Source: Streptococcaceae bacterium
GTDB taxonomy: Bacteria; Bacillota; Bacilli; Lactobacillales; Streptococcaceae
Length of the DNA: 64,000 nt
Assembly (NCBI GenBank): GCA_022484805.1
Contig: JAKVKP010000005.1
Location: 1-64,000 of the forward strand
Direction of reading: 5' to 3'
Shown: piece after piece, positions 7,629 through 15,261 of the stretch
Layout: every line of letters starts with the position of its first letter
Numbering within the stretch: the stretch's first letter is position 1
Notes under the pieces: model-generated
What the model saw: only the letters and a program-made list of their open reading frames with translations
Told to the model about the DNA's origin: nothing
The model's database searches: none
Made by a program: the position numbers and the translations under genes

Positions 7629-7662
7629 AGAACCTCCTAATTAGTATTACGCAATAAACACC

Positions 7663-7693
7663 AAAAAAGACTTCTTATTTTTGAGAAGTCTTT
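7663..7693 (-). terminator. Terminator/attenuator between two secreted-protein genes
   Basis: On the minus strand AAAGACTTCT (7693-7684) pairs perfectly with AGAAGTCTTT (7675-7666) and runs into six T. It lies after the upstream gene (stop at 7708) and about 35 nt before the start of the downstream gene, so it should lower expression of the large secreted protein relative to its partner. Confidence 0.75.
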
Positions 7694-7707
7694 GAAATAT
7701 TATTTGA

Positions 7708-8406
7708 TTACCAACGATTTTGGGTTGTATCATCAATATATGATGGCTCACCATCGCCGGCATTGGGATTTGGTTTCCAATTCCCGTCAGCCTGAGTTTG
7801 TCTCTCGGTCTCCACTTCAACTGGTGTCTGATTTTCCGCTTCTGCTTGATTAGCAGCCTGAGCTTGTATCTGTGTTTCAACTTGAGAAACGACCTGTCCT
7901 TGTGCTTCATCCTGAACAGTGGCTTGAGCGGTGACTTGCTCCTGAATTTGTACCTCAGCTTGAGCAATGTCCCTCGCCTCCGCAATAGCTGTTTCGGTTT
8001 GAGCAGTAGCTGCTTGGTTTTCTGTCTTTTCATCTGACTGAGCTATTGTTGCAATTTCATCTGATTTATTACTGGCCTGAGTCGCTGTTGATTTTTTATC
8101 AAATTTGTCAGTTGGCTGAGTTGCAGTTATTTTTTTATCAAATTTGTCACTTGATTTAGTGGTCGTTGATTTGCTTTCTGCTTTTTTATCTGACTTAGTA
8201 CGTGCTTGAGTTTTCGCTGCTATACTGGCTGTTTCAATTGTATTATTTTGTAAATGATAAAATATAAAACCAAGTAAACTGCCAATCACCATAATACCTG
8301 CACTTGATAGCCCAATAATTTGTCGCCTCGATAAATTCCTAATAAATCTTTTAAGCTGCTGTTCAATAGTGATTATTTTCCCTTTTATTAATTCAATTAT
8401 TTCCAT
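7708..8406 (-). CDS. Single-pass membrane protein with Gln/Ala/Thr-rich low-complexity exterior
   Basis: The 232-residue protein has a basic N-terminal cytoplasmic part (about 1-30, RFIRNLSRRQ), one membrane helix (about 31-52) and a long extracellular tail. The tail starts with degenerate repeats of a SDKFDKK-x-TATQ unit (about 75-115), then a QA/QVE-rich stretch (about 120-205), and ends GDGEPSYIDDTTQNRW. No enzymatic domain is visible. It resembles wall-spanning stalks that display or tether another secreted protein, and the downstream gene encodes such a protein without its own anchor. Function is unknown. The start ATG has AGGGGGA upstream (read on the minus strand). Confidence 0.55.
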   Translation of the reverse strand: MEIIELIKGKIITIEQQLKRFIRNLSRRQIIGLSSAGIMVIGSLLGFIFYHLQNNTIETASIAAKTQARTKSDKKAESKSTTTKSSDKFDKKITATQPTDKFDKKSTATQASNKSDEIATIAQSDEKTENQAATAQTETAIAEARDIAQAEVQIQEQVTAQATVQDEAQGQVVSQVETQIQAQAANQAEAENQTPVEVETERQTQADGNWKPNPNAGDGEPSYIDDTTQNRW

Positions 8407-8750
8407 TATAAAATCCCCCTATGTATACTACGTCAATTAATCCCTTTTTTTGATGAACAACCCAAATAAATTACAAAATACACATTTAACACTCATTATA
8501 AACTAATTTTAAAACGATTTCACTTTTAAAAATAGTCTTATTCGCTTAAATTCTTTTTCAACTATAATGTTATGGAAAAATTGGATGATATATTTGTTCT
8601 CTATTTTTAGGAGAAACCTCAGTGGCAAATTTCTTTTTTTAATTAAACGATTAGCAAATAAAACATGATTAATTCAAATAAAAGTTAAATTTAACATGAT
8701 TTTGTCTTACCATATATAAGTATCAATCAAAATATATGGGGGAAATTGGA
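8407..8750. other. 344-nt divergent intergenic region
   Basis: Separates the secreted-protein pair from the serine recombinase. AACATGATT occurs twice in direct orientation (about 8662-8670 and 8693-8701), each next to A/T tracts, close to the recombinase start; these could be recombinase binding sites but no 26-30 bp dyad typical of res or hix sites was found. Otherwise only AT-rich promoter-like sequence. Confidence 0.4.
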
Positions 8751-9413
8751 ATGAGAAAGAAAAAGAATCAATATGTTGCTTTAAGTCAGCTTGAAGAAGT
8801 TAAGATTGGATATGCTCGAGTATCTTCTATTGATGATCGTCAGAAATTAGGTCTTGCAGTGCAACTTGAAGCCTTAAAGGATTGCCAAATTATTTTTTCG
8901 GAGAAGCAATCAGGTAGCAATGATCAGCGATTGGAATTGATTAAGGGCACTAATTTTGCAAAAGAATTGGCTGATTGTGGCAAAAAGGTTTCTTTTTGTG
9001 TATACAAAATGGATCGATTGAGTCGTAAAACATCCACCTTGCTGCGTTTAGTGGAAGATTTAAAGGAGCATCAAATTGAGTTTGTCAGTGTTAAGGAAAA
9101 TATTGATACTTCAACACCAACAGGTATTCTTATGTATCAACTATTAGGGATATTTGCTGAATTTGAACTGAATAATATTAGGCAAAGAACTCGAGAAGGA
9201 CTTGAACAAGCAAGAAAAAATGGAGTAGTACTAGGGAAGCCTCCAGTTTCAAAGAAAAAGCAGAGAGAGATTATAAGATTGTATAGCTAGGATACGTTAT
9301 CAGTTAAACGAATTGCTGAGCGTTTGGAAATATCAGAGAGTACCGTTTATAAAATTGCGAAGCAGCACGGTTTATCACGTAGAAAAAGTAAAGGAAAATC
9401 TGCGATAAAATAA
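8751..9413 (+). pseudogene. Serine recombinase (resolvase/invertase family) with an in-frame amber stop
   Basis: The catalytic domain is intact: IGYARVSS with the nucleophilic Ser, VYKMDRLSRKT, and the E-helix region FAEFELNNIRQRTREGLEQA. The frame stops at TAG 9288-9290, but continuing in frame gives SVKRIAERLEISESTVYKIA, a clear helix-turn-helix, up to TAA 9411-9413. The stop therefore cuts the DNA-binding domain from the catalytic domain at the hinge; a CAG-to-TAG change would explain it. An extra N-terminal segment of about 17 residues precedes the usual start. ATG 8751 was preferred over ATG 8736 because GGGGGA lies 7-8 nt upstream of it. Without readthrough the product could not bind its site. 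Confidence 0.75.
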
Positions 9414-9465
9414 TCGATTAATTATTTATTTTTATGGCTGTTTGAACTGACTAAGAGGACTTTAT

Positions 9466-9510
9466 AAAAATTATCCTTCTAAAATATATACATCATTGGA
9501 TAAATTTTTT
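9466..9510 (+). terminator. Probable terminator after the recombinase gene
   Basis: AAAAATTATCC near 9466-9476 can pair with GGATAAATTTTT at 9498-9509 with one bulge, and ends in a T-run. The loop is long (about 21 nt), so this is only moderately convincing. Confidence 0.4.
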
Positions 9511-10022
9511 AATTTGATACAGTGCTTTGCAAGAAATTATTATTGTGTAAGTGAAAATTATTGATAGATTGTCGTTATTTATGAATTTCACGTTTAAAAT
9601 TTGAGTAAACTAATCTATTTTGAGACATAATTTTACAAATTATGATAGATTTTGTCTATTAATAAATGTGATTTATTATAACATTTATTTATATAACACT
9701 AGTGTTTAAATGACTATAAACCTAAAAATAATATTATGAGATAAATTTTGAGAATTGGAGTGGATTTAGAATTAAAGTAAATTTGAGTAATTTTTATTTA
9801 GGTGATGTTTAAGACATTATCTATCAAGCTTTTTGCTAATTTATTTAAAGATTTAATAGTAAGGTATCCCAGTCATTTTTGTCCTAATTAACTCATACAA
9901 TTATAGAAGAAATCTATCAATTAAAATTGGTAATCAGATAATGTGAATCTATCAGTTGATTGATAAACAATATTTAACTGTTATTAATAATTCTGATACA
10001 GTATGTCGTATAGTAAATCCCT

Positions 10023-10060
10023 AAATCAACTCTTTGGTAATTCACTAAGAGTTGATTTTT
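10023..10060 (+). terminator. Strong terminator hairpin without an upstream gene
   Basis: AAATCAACTCTT (10023-10034) pairs perfectly with AAGAGTTGATTT (10047-10058), followed by T. No coding gene ends nearby on this strand, so it may terminate a short transcript or act as a leader terminator for the downstream operon. Confidence 0.6.
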
Positions 10061-10084
10061 ATTCTGGAAGAGGAGCGTGATACG

Positions 10085-10177
10085 TTGAACAGATATTTAT
10101 TTTTATATGTAGACTTTGGTCTAGATGAGGGTGGTGTTAATGTCATGCCAGGGTTGTTAGAATTTACTATTGTGTGA
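10085..10177 (+). CDS. Possible 30-residue small ORF or gene remnant
   Basis: TTG 10085 follows GAGGAGCG with about 7 nt spacing and opens a 30-codon frame containing YLFLYVDFGLDEGGVNVM. It could be the start of a degraded larger gene; the GLDEGGVN phrase recalls the opening of some glycosyltransferases, but this is a guess. No other evidence supports translation. Confidence 0.2.
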   Translation: MNRYLFLYVDFGLDEGGVNVMPGLLEFTIV

Positions 10178-10303
10178 ATAGCGCCTGATTGTATATAAAA
10201 ATTGCTGCTGACTAGGTTAGCAATCCTTCTTTGAGTGATTTAACTTATTGAAGTTTGGTACTAAATTAAAAATTTGAGGACAGAGAAGAAAGAGGTAAAA
10301 ATT

Positions 10304-11203
10304 ATGAAAAAGAATTTTAGGAAATTAATACTGCTGACAAGTTTTATAGGATTTGGATTGACACTACTTGCAAGTTGCAGTGCTTCTAGTAATGCAACAT
10401 CGGAAAGTACAGATACGAGCGATTCGGGTAAAACGACGATTACGGCTGAGACTATCGGCTTACCTGCTCCATTTATTGTGACAAATGATGATGGCACTTT
10501 GGATGGCTATGATATAGCGGTGTTAAATGCGTTATTTAAGCTGGATTCATTTAAAGATTATAAGCTGGATCTTAAAGTGAGTGAGAGTGCCCTTATTGAT
10601 GCGCAGCAGGGTACGGTGGATTTCACTGTTAATAACTGGAGCTACAATGAAGATCGAGCAAAAAGCTATTATTTTTCATATCCATATACTAAAGCAAGAT
10701 ATTCTATTGTTACTGCCAAAGGGGAACCAATTGATTCATTTGAAGCGTTAGCTAAGTCAGGGCTCGCAGTTCTTGGTTCTGCTGGTGGTAATACCACCAA
10801 TGCCGTAGAGAGATGGAATGAAAATAATTCTGATCAGCAAATTAAACTTGAGTATACCTCAGAAGATTTAACTGCGCAGCTTCAGAAGATTGCTTCAGGT
10901 GGCTATGCAGCGCTTGGTGATGATCCTGTGTGGGCTGAGTATAGAAAATCGTACCCAGAACTTTTTAATAATCTTGAGCAGACACAGCTTTCAGAGGAAG
11001 AAACAACTAATATTACAGAAAGTGCGACATCACATCTTCTTTTCGGCAAAAATTCAACTAACGCAAAAAAATATCAAAAATTATTTTCAGAAGGTATTTA
11101 TGAGCTGTATCAAAATGGTACCTTACAGAAGCTTTCTGATAAATATATAGGTTCATCAACTAGTGTCGTTCCAGATAAGAGTGATTTTAAATACTTAGAT
11201 TAA
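10304..11203 (+). CDS. Polar amino acid ABC transporter, substrate-binding lipoprotein
   Basis: The product is 299 residues with a lipoprotein signal (LLASC, Cys at 25) and a family 3 extracellular solute-binding domain: GLPAPFIVTNDDGTLDGYD near the start, a YYFSYPYTKARYSIV strand and a hinge region. This family binds cystine, glutamine and related amino acids or modified amino acids. Start ATG 10304 follows AAGAGGT; the longer frame from TTG 10274 adds charged residues that would spoil the signal peptide. It opens the transporter-GST-GNAT operon. The substrate cannot be read from sequence, but the neighbours suggest a thiol-containing compound. Confidence 0.85.
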   Translation: MKKNFRKLILLTSFIGFGLTLLASCSASSNATSESTDTSDSGKTTITAETIGLPAPFIVTNDDGTLDGYDIAVLNALFKLDSFKDYKLDLKVSESALIDAQQGTVDFTVNNWSYNEDRAKSYYFSYPYTKARYSIVTAKGEPIDSFEALAKSGLAVLGSAGGNTTNAVERWNENNSDQQIKLEYTSEDLTAQLQKIASGGYAALGDDPVWAEYRKSYPELFNNLEQTQLSEEETTNITESATSHLLFGKNSTNAKKYQKLFSEGIYELYQNGTLQKLSDKYIGSSTSVVPDKSDFKYLD

Positions 11204-11229
11204 AGTGAAATGATTTGGAGATGATAATT

Positions 11230-11952
11230 ATGTCTGCTACATTTTCGGATTATTTTAATTTCGAATTGGTATTCGAGAGAATACCAAAATTACTAAAATA
11301 TTTACCAATCACATTAGAATTGTCGATTGTATCAATGATTATATCACTTATTTTAGGCTTCGTAATCGCGGTGATACGAGTCAAGCGTATCCGAATTTTA
11401 TATCAAATTGCTTATGCTTATCTTTCAGTGATACGCGGTACACCAATGATTATTCAGTTGTATATTGCCTATTATGGCATTCCAGCAATGCTTAGACTAA
11501 TCAATCCTCAAGCTAATCTTACGACAGTTCCCGGCTTGGTATACGCCTTTATTGCGCTTGGTATCTATGAATCGGCTTTTACATCTGAAACAATTCGTGC
11601 AGCAATTCAAGCTGTGGATAAAGATGAAATTGAAGCAGCAACGGCGCTGGGAATGAATTATGGTCAGATTCTTCGAAGAGTTATTATTCCTTCTGCACTT
11701 GAAATTGCAATTCCTGGCTTGATAAATTCTTTTATCGGACTAGTTAAAGGAACATCACTTGCCTCTGCTTGTGGGGTAATTGAAATTACATATCAAAATG
11801 CAATACTTTCCGGTAGAGACTACCGTTATTTGGAGGGGTATTTAGCGCTAGCGATTATTTATTGGGTGATTACATTTATTTTAGAACGAATACAGAAAGT
11901 TGTGGAAGAAAAAATCAAAATTCCGGAGAAGGCTCCGGCCTTAGTAAAGTAA
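11230..11952 (+). CDS. Polar amino acid ABC transporter, permease
   Basis: The roughly 240-residue membrane protein has the HisM/GlnP-type permease layout: an LPITLELSIVSMIISLILGF first helix, YLSVIRGTPMIIQLY, and the EAA loop EAATALGMNYGQILRRVIIPSA that docks on the ATPase. Start ATG 11230 was chosen because GGAG overlaps the earlier ATG at 11221. It is 26 nt downstream of the binding protein gene and 14 nt upstream of the ATPase gene. A single permease implies a homodimeric channel, as in cystine-type TcyB systems. Confidence 0.88.
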   Translation: MSATFSDYFNFELVFERIPKLLKYLPITLELSIVSMIISLILGFVIAVIRVKRIRILYQIAYAYLSVIRGTPMIIQLYIAYYGIPAMLRLINPQANLTTVPGLVYAFIALGIYESAFTSETIRAAIQAVDKDEIEAATALGMNYGQILRRVIIPSALEIAIPGLINSFIGLVKGTSLASACGVIEITYQNAILSGRDYRYLEGYLALAIIYWVITFILERIQKVVEEKIKIPEKAPALVK

Positions 11953-11966
11953 GATTGGGTGATTAA

Positions 11967-12737
11967 ATGCTTAAAATAGAAGGTTTGTCCAAAAAATATG
12001 AAGGTAATGTTGTTTTGGATAAGATTGATCTTGAAATCAATAAAGGCGATGTCATTGGCATTATTGGTCCCTCTGGAACAGGTAAATCAACGTTGCTTCG
12101 TTCCATAAATATGCTGGAAAAACCGGAGGAGGGTAGAATATTGATAGATGATCTATCACTCGAGTTTCCCTTAAATCGCGTTGATCGGAAAAAGGTCTTT
12201 GAGTTTCGAAGCAAGACGGGAATGGTTTTTCAAAGATTTAATCTATTGAAACATAAAACAGCGCTTCAAAATGTGATGGAAGGATTAATTACCGTTCAAA
12301 AGAAAAGTAAATTGGAAGCTGAACAGCTTGCGCTGACAGCACTAGAACAGGTTGGAGTGGCTGAATGGCGAAACCATTATCCTAAGCATTTGTCAGGTGG
12401 TCAGCAGCAAAGGGTTGCGATTGCAAGAACCTTAGTTATGCGGCCAGATGTTATTTTATTAGATGAACCAACTTCGGCATTGGACCCAGAGCTAATTAGT
12501 GAGGTATTGAAGGTTATCAAAGAAATTGCTGATAAGGGCTATACAATGCTTCTTGTTTCACATGAAATGAATTTCATTCGTAAAGTTTCCAATCGTGTTA
12601 TTTTTTTAGACGGGGGACATATTGTTGAAGATGGCTCTCCACGAGAAGTATTTAAACAACCAAAAAATGAAAGAACAATACAATTTCTTCAAAAGATGAA
12701 TATTCTAGCAGAGCATGAGGAAGATTATGTGATTTAA
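11967..12737 (+). CDS. Polar amino acid ABC transporter, ATP-binding protein
   Basis: 256 residues with Walker A GPSGTGKST near 34-42, Q-loop MVFQRFNLL, signature LSGGQQQR, Walker B VILLDEPTSALDPE and H-loop SHEM. It belongs to the GlnQ/TcyC-like subgroup. GGGTGATTAA precedes the start. It completes an importer of three components and is followed after 22 nt by the first GST-like gene, so transporter and enzymes are cotranscribed. Confidence 0.92.
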   Translation: MLKIEGLSKKYEGNVVLDKIDLEINKGDVIGIIGPSGTGKSTLLRSINMLEKPEEGRILIDDLSLEFPLNRVDRKKVFEFRSKTGMVFQRFNLLKHKTALQNVMEGLITVQKKSKLEAEQLALTALEQVGVAEWRNHYPKHLSGGQQQRVAIARTLVMRPDVILLDEPTSALDPELISEVLKVIKEIADKGYTMLLVSHEMNFIRKVSNRVIFLDGGHIVEDGSPREVFKQPKNERTIQFLQKMNILAEHEEDYVI

Positions 12738-12759
12738 AAAGTAAAGGAAGGTGTAATTT

Positions 12760-14019
12760 ATGGCAGAAATAGTGGCTTGTGGCATATCCGCAAATAAAAA
12801 GGGTAAAATCGCTGAAAAAAATAATAAGTTTAAAGATAAATATACAGAAGAGCTCGCAAAATATTTTGGAAGTATAAATAATTCAAAACCACGCCCAATT
12901 ATTGGTGAAGAAATTGATGAGAAGGGCTTCTGGGTTCGCCAAAGAAATTCACTGACTACTCCGTTTGGAGATGGGGAGGGAGATCTAAAGGCGGCTGATG
13001 GGCGATATATTATCTACTGGGCGAGCGTATGTAATTGGTCAAACCGTCCAGTCATTGCTAGAGATATTCTGGGCTTGCAGGATGTCGTTCGTGATTATCG
13101 TGTAGATCATACACCTGGACCTTATGGCTGGGGCTTTCCAGAAGAATCTGATTTTAAAGATCCAAGTACGAGTGTGTATTTTTTATCTGATTTGTATGTT
13201 AATGCAGATTCTAGCTTTGAAGGACGCGCAACAACGCCTACTTTAGCGGATTTTAAAGAAAAAAAGGCAGTAAATAATGATTATCACAGACTAACCAATT
13301 ACCTAGAAGTCCAATTCAGAGCATTTCAACCTAAAGATGCGCCTGATCTCTATCCTGTCAAGTATCGAAAAGAAATTGACGAATTCAATGATTGGTTATT
13401 TCCCAATATTAATGACGGTCATTATCGTCAAGCATTTGCAAGATCAATTGGAGCTTATGAGGATGGGCAAAAAGCCTTTTCAGAAGGTTTGGAGAAGCTA
13501 GAAAAAAGGCTTGCAGATAATCGATTTCTTTTCGGAGATTATATCACAGATTCAGATATTCGATTATATGTTTCATTAATTAAGTGGGAAACCGATTTCT
13601 ACGTATTAGCTGGGCCACAGAAAAAACGAATAATTGAATACAAAAATATCTGGGAATACATTAAGGAACTATATAATATTCCAGAGTTTAAGAGATATAC
13701 CAATATTCCTCAGTCAAATTCCAATGATCGAAGTGCATTAGAAGGCTTTGGAAATTATATTTCTAGAATTGCAGCTTATATTGACTGGGATAAAGAATTA
13801 AAAACTGATGGCTCTAGAGCAAAACTTTCATCGGATCCTACTCATATATACTTAAAGCATCCTAAGGGAGAGACTGCTGAAGACTACCAGAGTGAGATTT
13901 CTGAAACAAAATGGAATAGTCCTGATGCCGAAATACGTGCCGATAAGTATTTTTTAATTTCACAAGATGCTTCCATTAATCCACTTAAAGGGCTATTGAG
14001 AAATGATGAGGAGGAATAG
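12760..14019 (+). CDS. Xi-class glutathione-transferase-like protein, paralogue 1
   Basis: 419 residues. The N-terminal thioredoxin-like domain carries SVCNWSNRP with Cys91 in the position of the catalytic Cys of glutathionyl-hydroquinone reductases (CPWAHR in E. coli YqjG). NADSSFEGRATTPTL and IDEFNDWLFPNINDGHYRQA match the family scaffold, and the C-terminal helical domain has FGDYITDSDIRLYVSLIKWE. Two departures stand out: the Glu-Ser pair that holds the glutathione gamma-glutamyl group is replaced by NNDYHRLTNY, and a 70-85 residue C-terminal extension is added (canonical length about 330). Paralogue 1 also has a short extra N-terminus with a Cys (IVACGIS). RBS AAGGAAGGTG. Confidence 0.75.
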   Translation: MAEIVACGISANKKGKIAEKNNKFKDKYTEELAKYFGSINNSKPRPIIGEEIDEKGFWVRQRNSLTTPFGDGEGDLKAADGRYIIYWASVCNWSNRPVIARDILGLQDVVRDYRVDHTPGPYGWGFPEESDFKDPSTSVYFLSDLYVNADSSFEGRATTPTLADFKEKKAVNNDYHRLTNYLEVQFRAFQPKDAPDLYPVKYRKEIDEFNDWLFPNINDGHYRQAFARSIGAYEDGQKAFSEGLEKLEKRLADNRFLFGDYITDSDIRLYVSLIKWETDFYVLAGPQKKRIIEYKNIWEYIKELYNIPEFKRYTNIPQSNSNDRSALEGFGNYISRIAAYIDWDKELKTDGSRAKLSSDPTHIYLKHPKGETAEDYQSEISETKWNSPDAEIRADKYFLISQDASINPLKGLLRNDEEE

Positions 14020-14021
14020 TA

Positions 14022-15236
14022 ATGGCAGAAGTTAAAGAAACTAACTCAGTTCAATATACTGATGAATTAGCTGAATATTTTGCGAGTATTAATCAGACAA
14101 AACCACGCTCAGGATGGTCAAAAACTGAAATTGACGAAAATGGTTTTTGGGTAAGACAGCCTAATTACCTTATCACTCCTTTTGGTGATAAAGATGGGCA
14201 AAATAAAGTAATAAAGGACCGTTACGTTATCTATTGGCATCCTGGTTGTAATTGGTCTAATCGACCAGTAATTGCGAGAGATCTTTTGGGATTGCATGAT
14301 GAAATAAAGGATTACATTGTTGAACCAACTGGTGAAAGTAATAAGTATGGCTGGGGATTTGGCAAGGAAGCTAATTTCAAAGATCCATATACAGATGCGT
14401 ATTTTCTATCAGATTTATATACCAATGTAGATTCATCGTATAAAGGAAGAGCAACCACACCCACAATTGTGGATTTTATACAAAAAAAAGCTTTAAATAA
14501 TGATTATCACAGGCTCACTAATTATCTAGAAGTTCAATTTCGGAAATTTCAACCGCTAGATGCACCGGATTTATATCCAGTCAAATATCGCAAGGAGATA
14601 GACGAGTTTAATGATTGGCTGTTCCCAAATATTAATGATGGGCATTATCGTCAGGCTTTTGCAACCTCTCCAGAAGGCTATAGAGATGGACACGACGCAT
14701 TTCATGATGCATTAGAAAAACTGGATAAACGCTTGGCAGATAATCGTTTTTTGTTCGGTGACTATATTACTGATTCTGATATTCGTGCCTTTGTATCATT
14801 AGTTAAATGGGAAAGTGGTGTTTATCTATTAGCTGGGCCACAAAAGAAACGGATTAGAGAATACAAAAATGTTTGGGAATACGTAAAAGAACTATTTCAG
14901 GTTCCAGCATTTCGTGATAATACCCTTCCATATCTTATTACCTCAAAAGAGAAGCCAAATGAACTGAAATTTGGTCAGAACTATCTGAGCCGGATTGGGA
15001 CAACAATTGATTGGCAAGAATATTTCAAAAGTGATGGTGCTAGAAAGGCATTATCGGAAGATTCAGAGCACATCTTCCTAAAACATCCTGCTGGCGAAAC
15101 AGTGGCAGATTATCAAACTGATATTTCTTCTACAAAATGGAATGATTTAAGCCAAGAAACGAGGGCAGAAAAAAACTTTATTCTCTCAACAAATCCTGAG
15201 GTTAATCCTTTAAAAGGTTTATTAAAAAATTATTAA
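14022..15236 (+). CDS. Xi-class glutathione-transferase-like protein, paralogue 2
   Basis: 404 residues, starting 2 nt after paralogue 1 with GAGGAGG inside its 3' end, so translation is coupled. HPGCNWSNRP keeps the candidate catalytic Cys76; LNNDYHRLTNYLEVQF again replaces the canonical glutathione-contacting Glu-Ser segment. The YRKEIDEFNDWLFPNINDGH block is identical to paralogue 1. The C-terminal extension is conserved (IFLKHPAGETVADYQ, NPLKGLLKN). Divergence outside these blocks is considerable, so the duplication is not recent. Confidence 0.75.
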   Translation: MAEVKETNSVQYTDELAEYFASINQTKPRSGWSKTEIDENGFWVRQPNYLITPFGDKDGQNKVIKDRYVIYWHPGCNWSNRPVIARDLLGLHDEIKDYIVEPTGESNKYGWGFGKEANFKDPYTDAYFLSDLYTNVDSSYKGRATTPTIVDFIQKKALNNDYHRLTNYLEVQFRKFQPLDAPDLYPVKYRKEIDEFNDWLFPNINDGHYRQAFATSPEGYRDGHDAFHDALEKLDKRLADNRFLFGDYITDSDIRAFVSLVKWESGVYLLAGPQKKRIREYKNVWEYVKELFQVPAFRDNTLPYLITSKEKPNELKFGQNYLSRIGTTIDWQEYFKSDGARKALSEDSEHIFLKHPAGETVADYQTDISSTKWNDLSQETRAEKNFILSTNPEVNPLKGLLKNY

Positions 15237-15261
15237 TTACATAGAATAAGGAGTATCGTCT

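Larger units (their letters stand above)
9414..10303. other. 890-nt AT-rich region upstream of the ABC transporter/GST operon
   Basis: Contains two terminator-like hairpins (9466-9510 and 10023-10060) and a very short possible ORF (10085-10177). The word ATCTATCA occurs at about 9819, 9910 and 9946. I recognise no riboswitch. The long non-coding leader directly before an unusual operon may hold its regulation, but no regulator gene is adjacent. Confidence 0.4.

Noticed and set aside
8407..8750. Invertible promoter controlled by the serine recombinase
   Set aside because: I could not find an inverted pair of recombination sites flanking a segment; only short direct repeats are visible.
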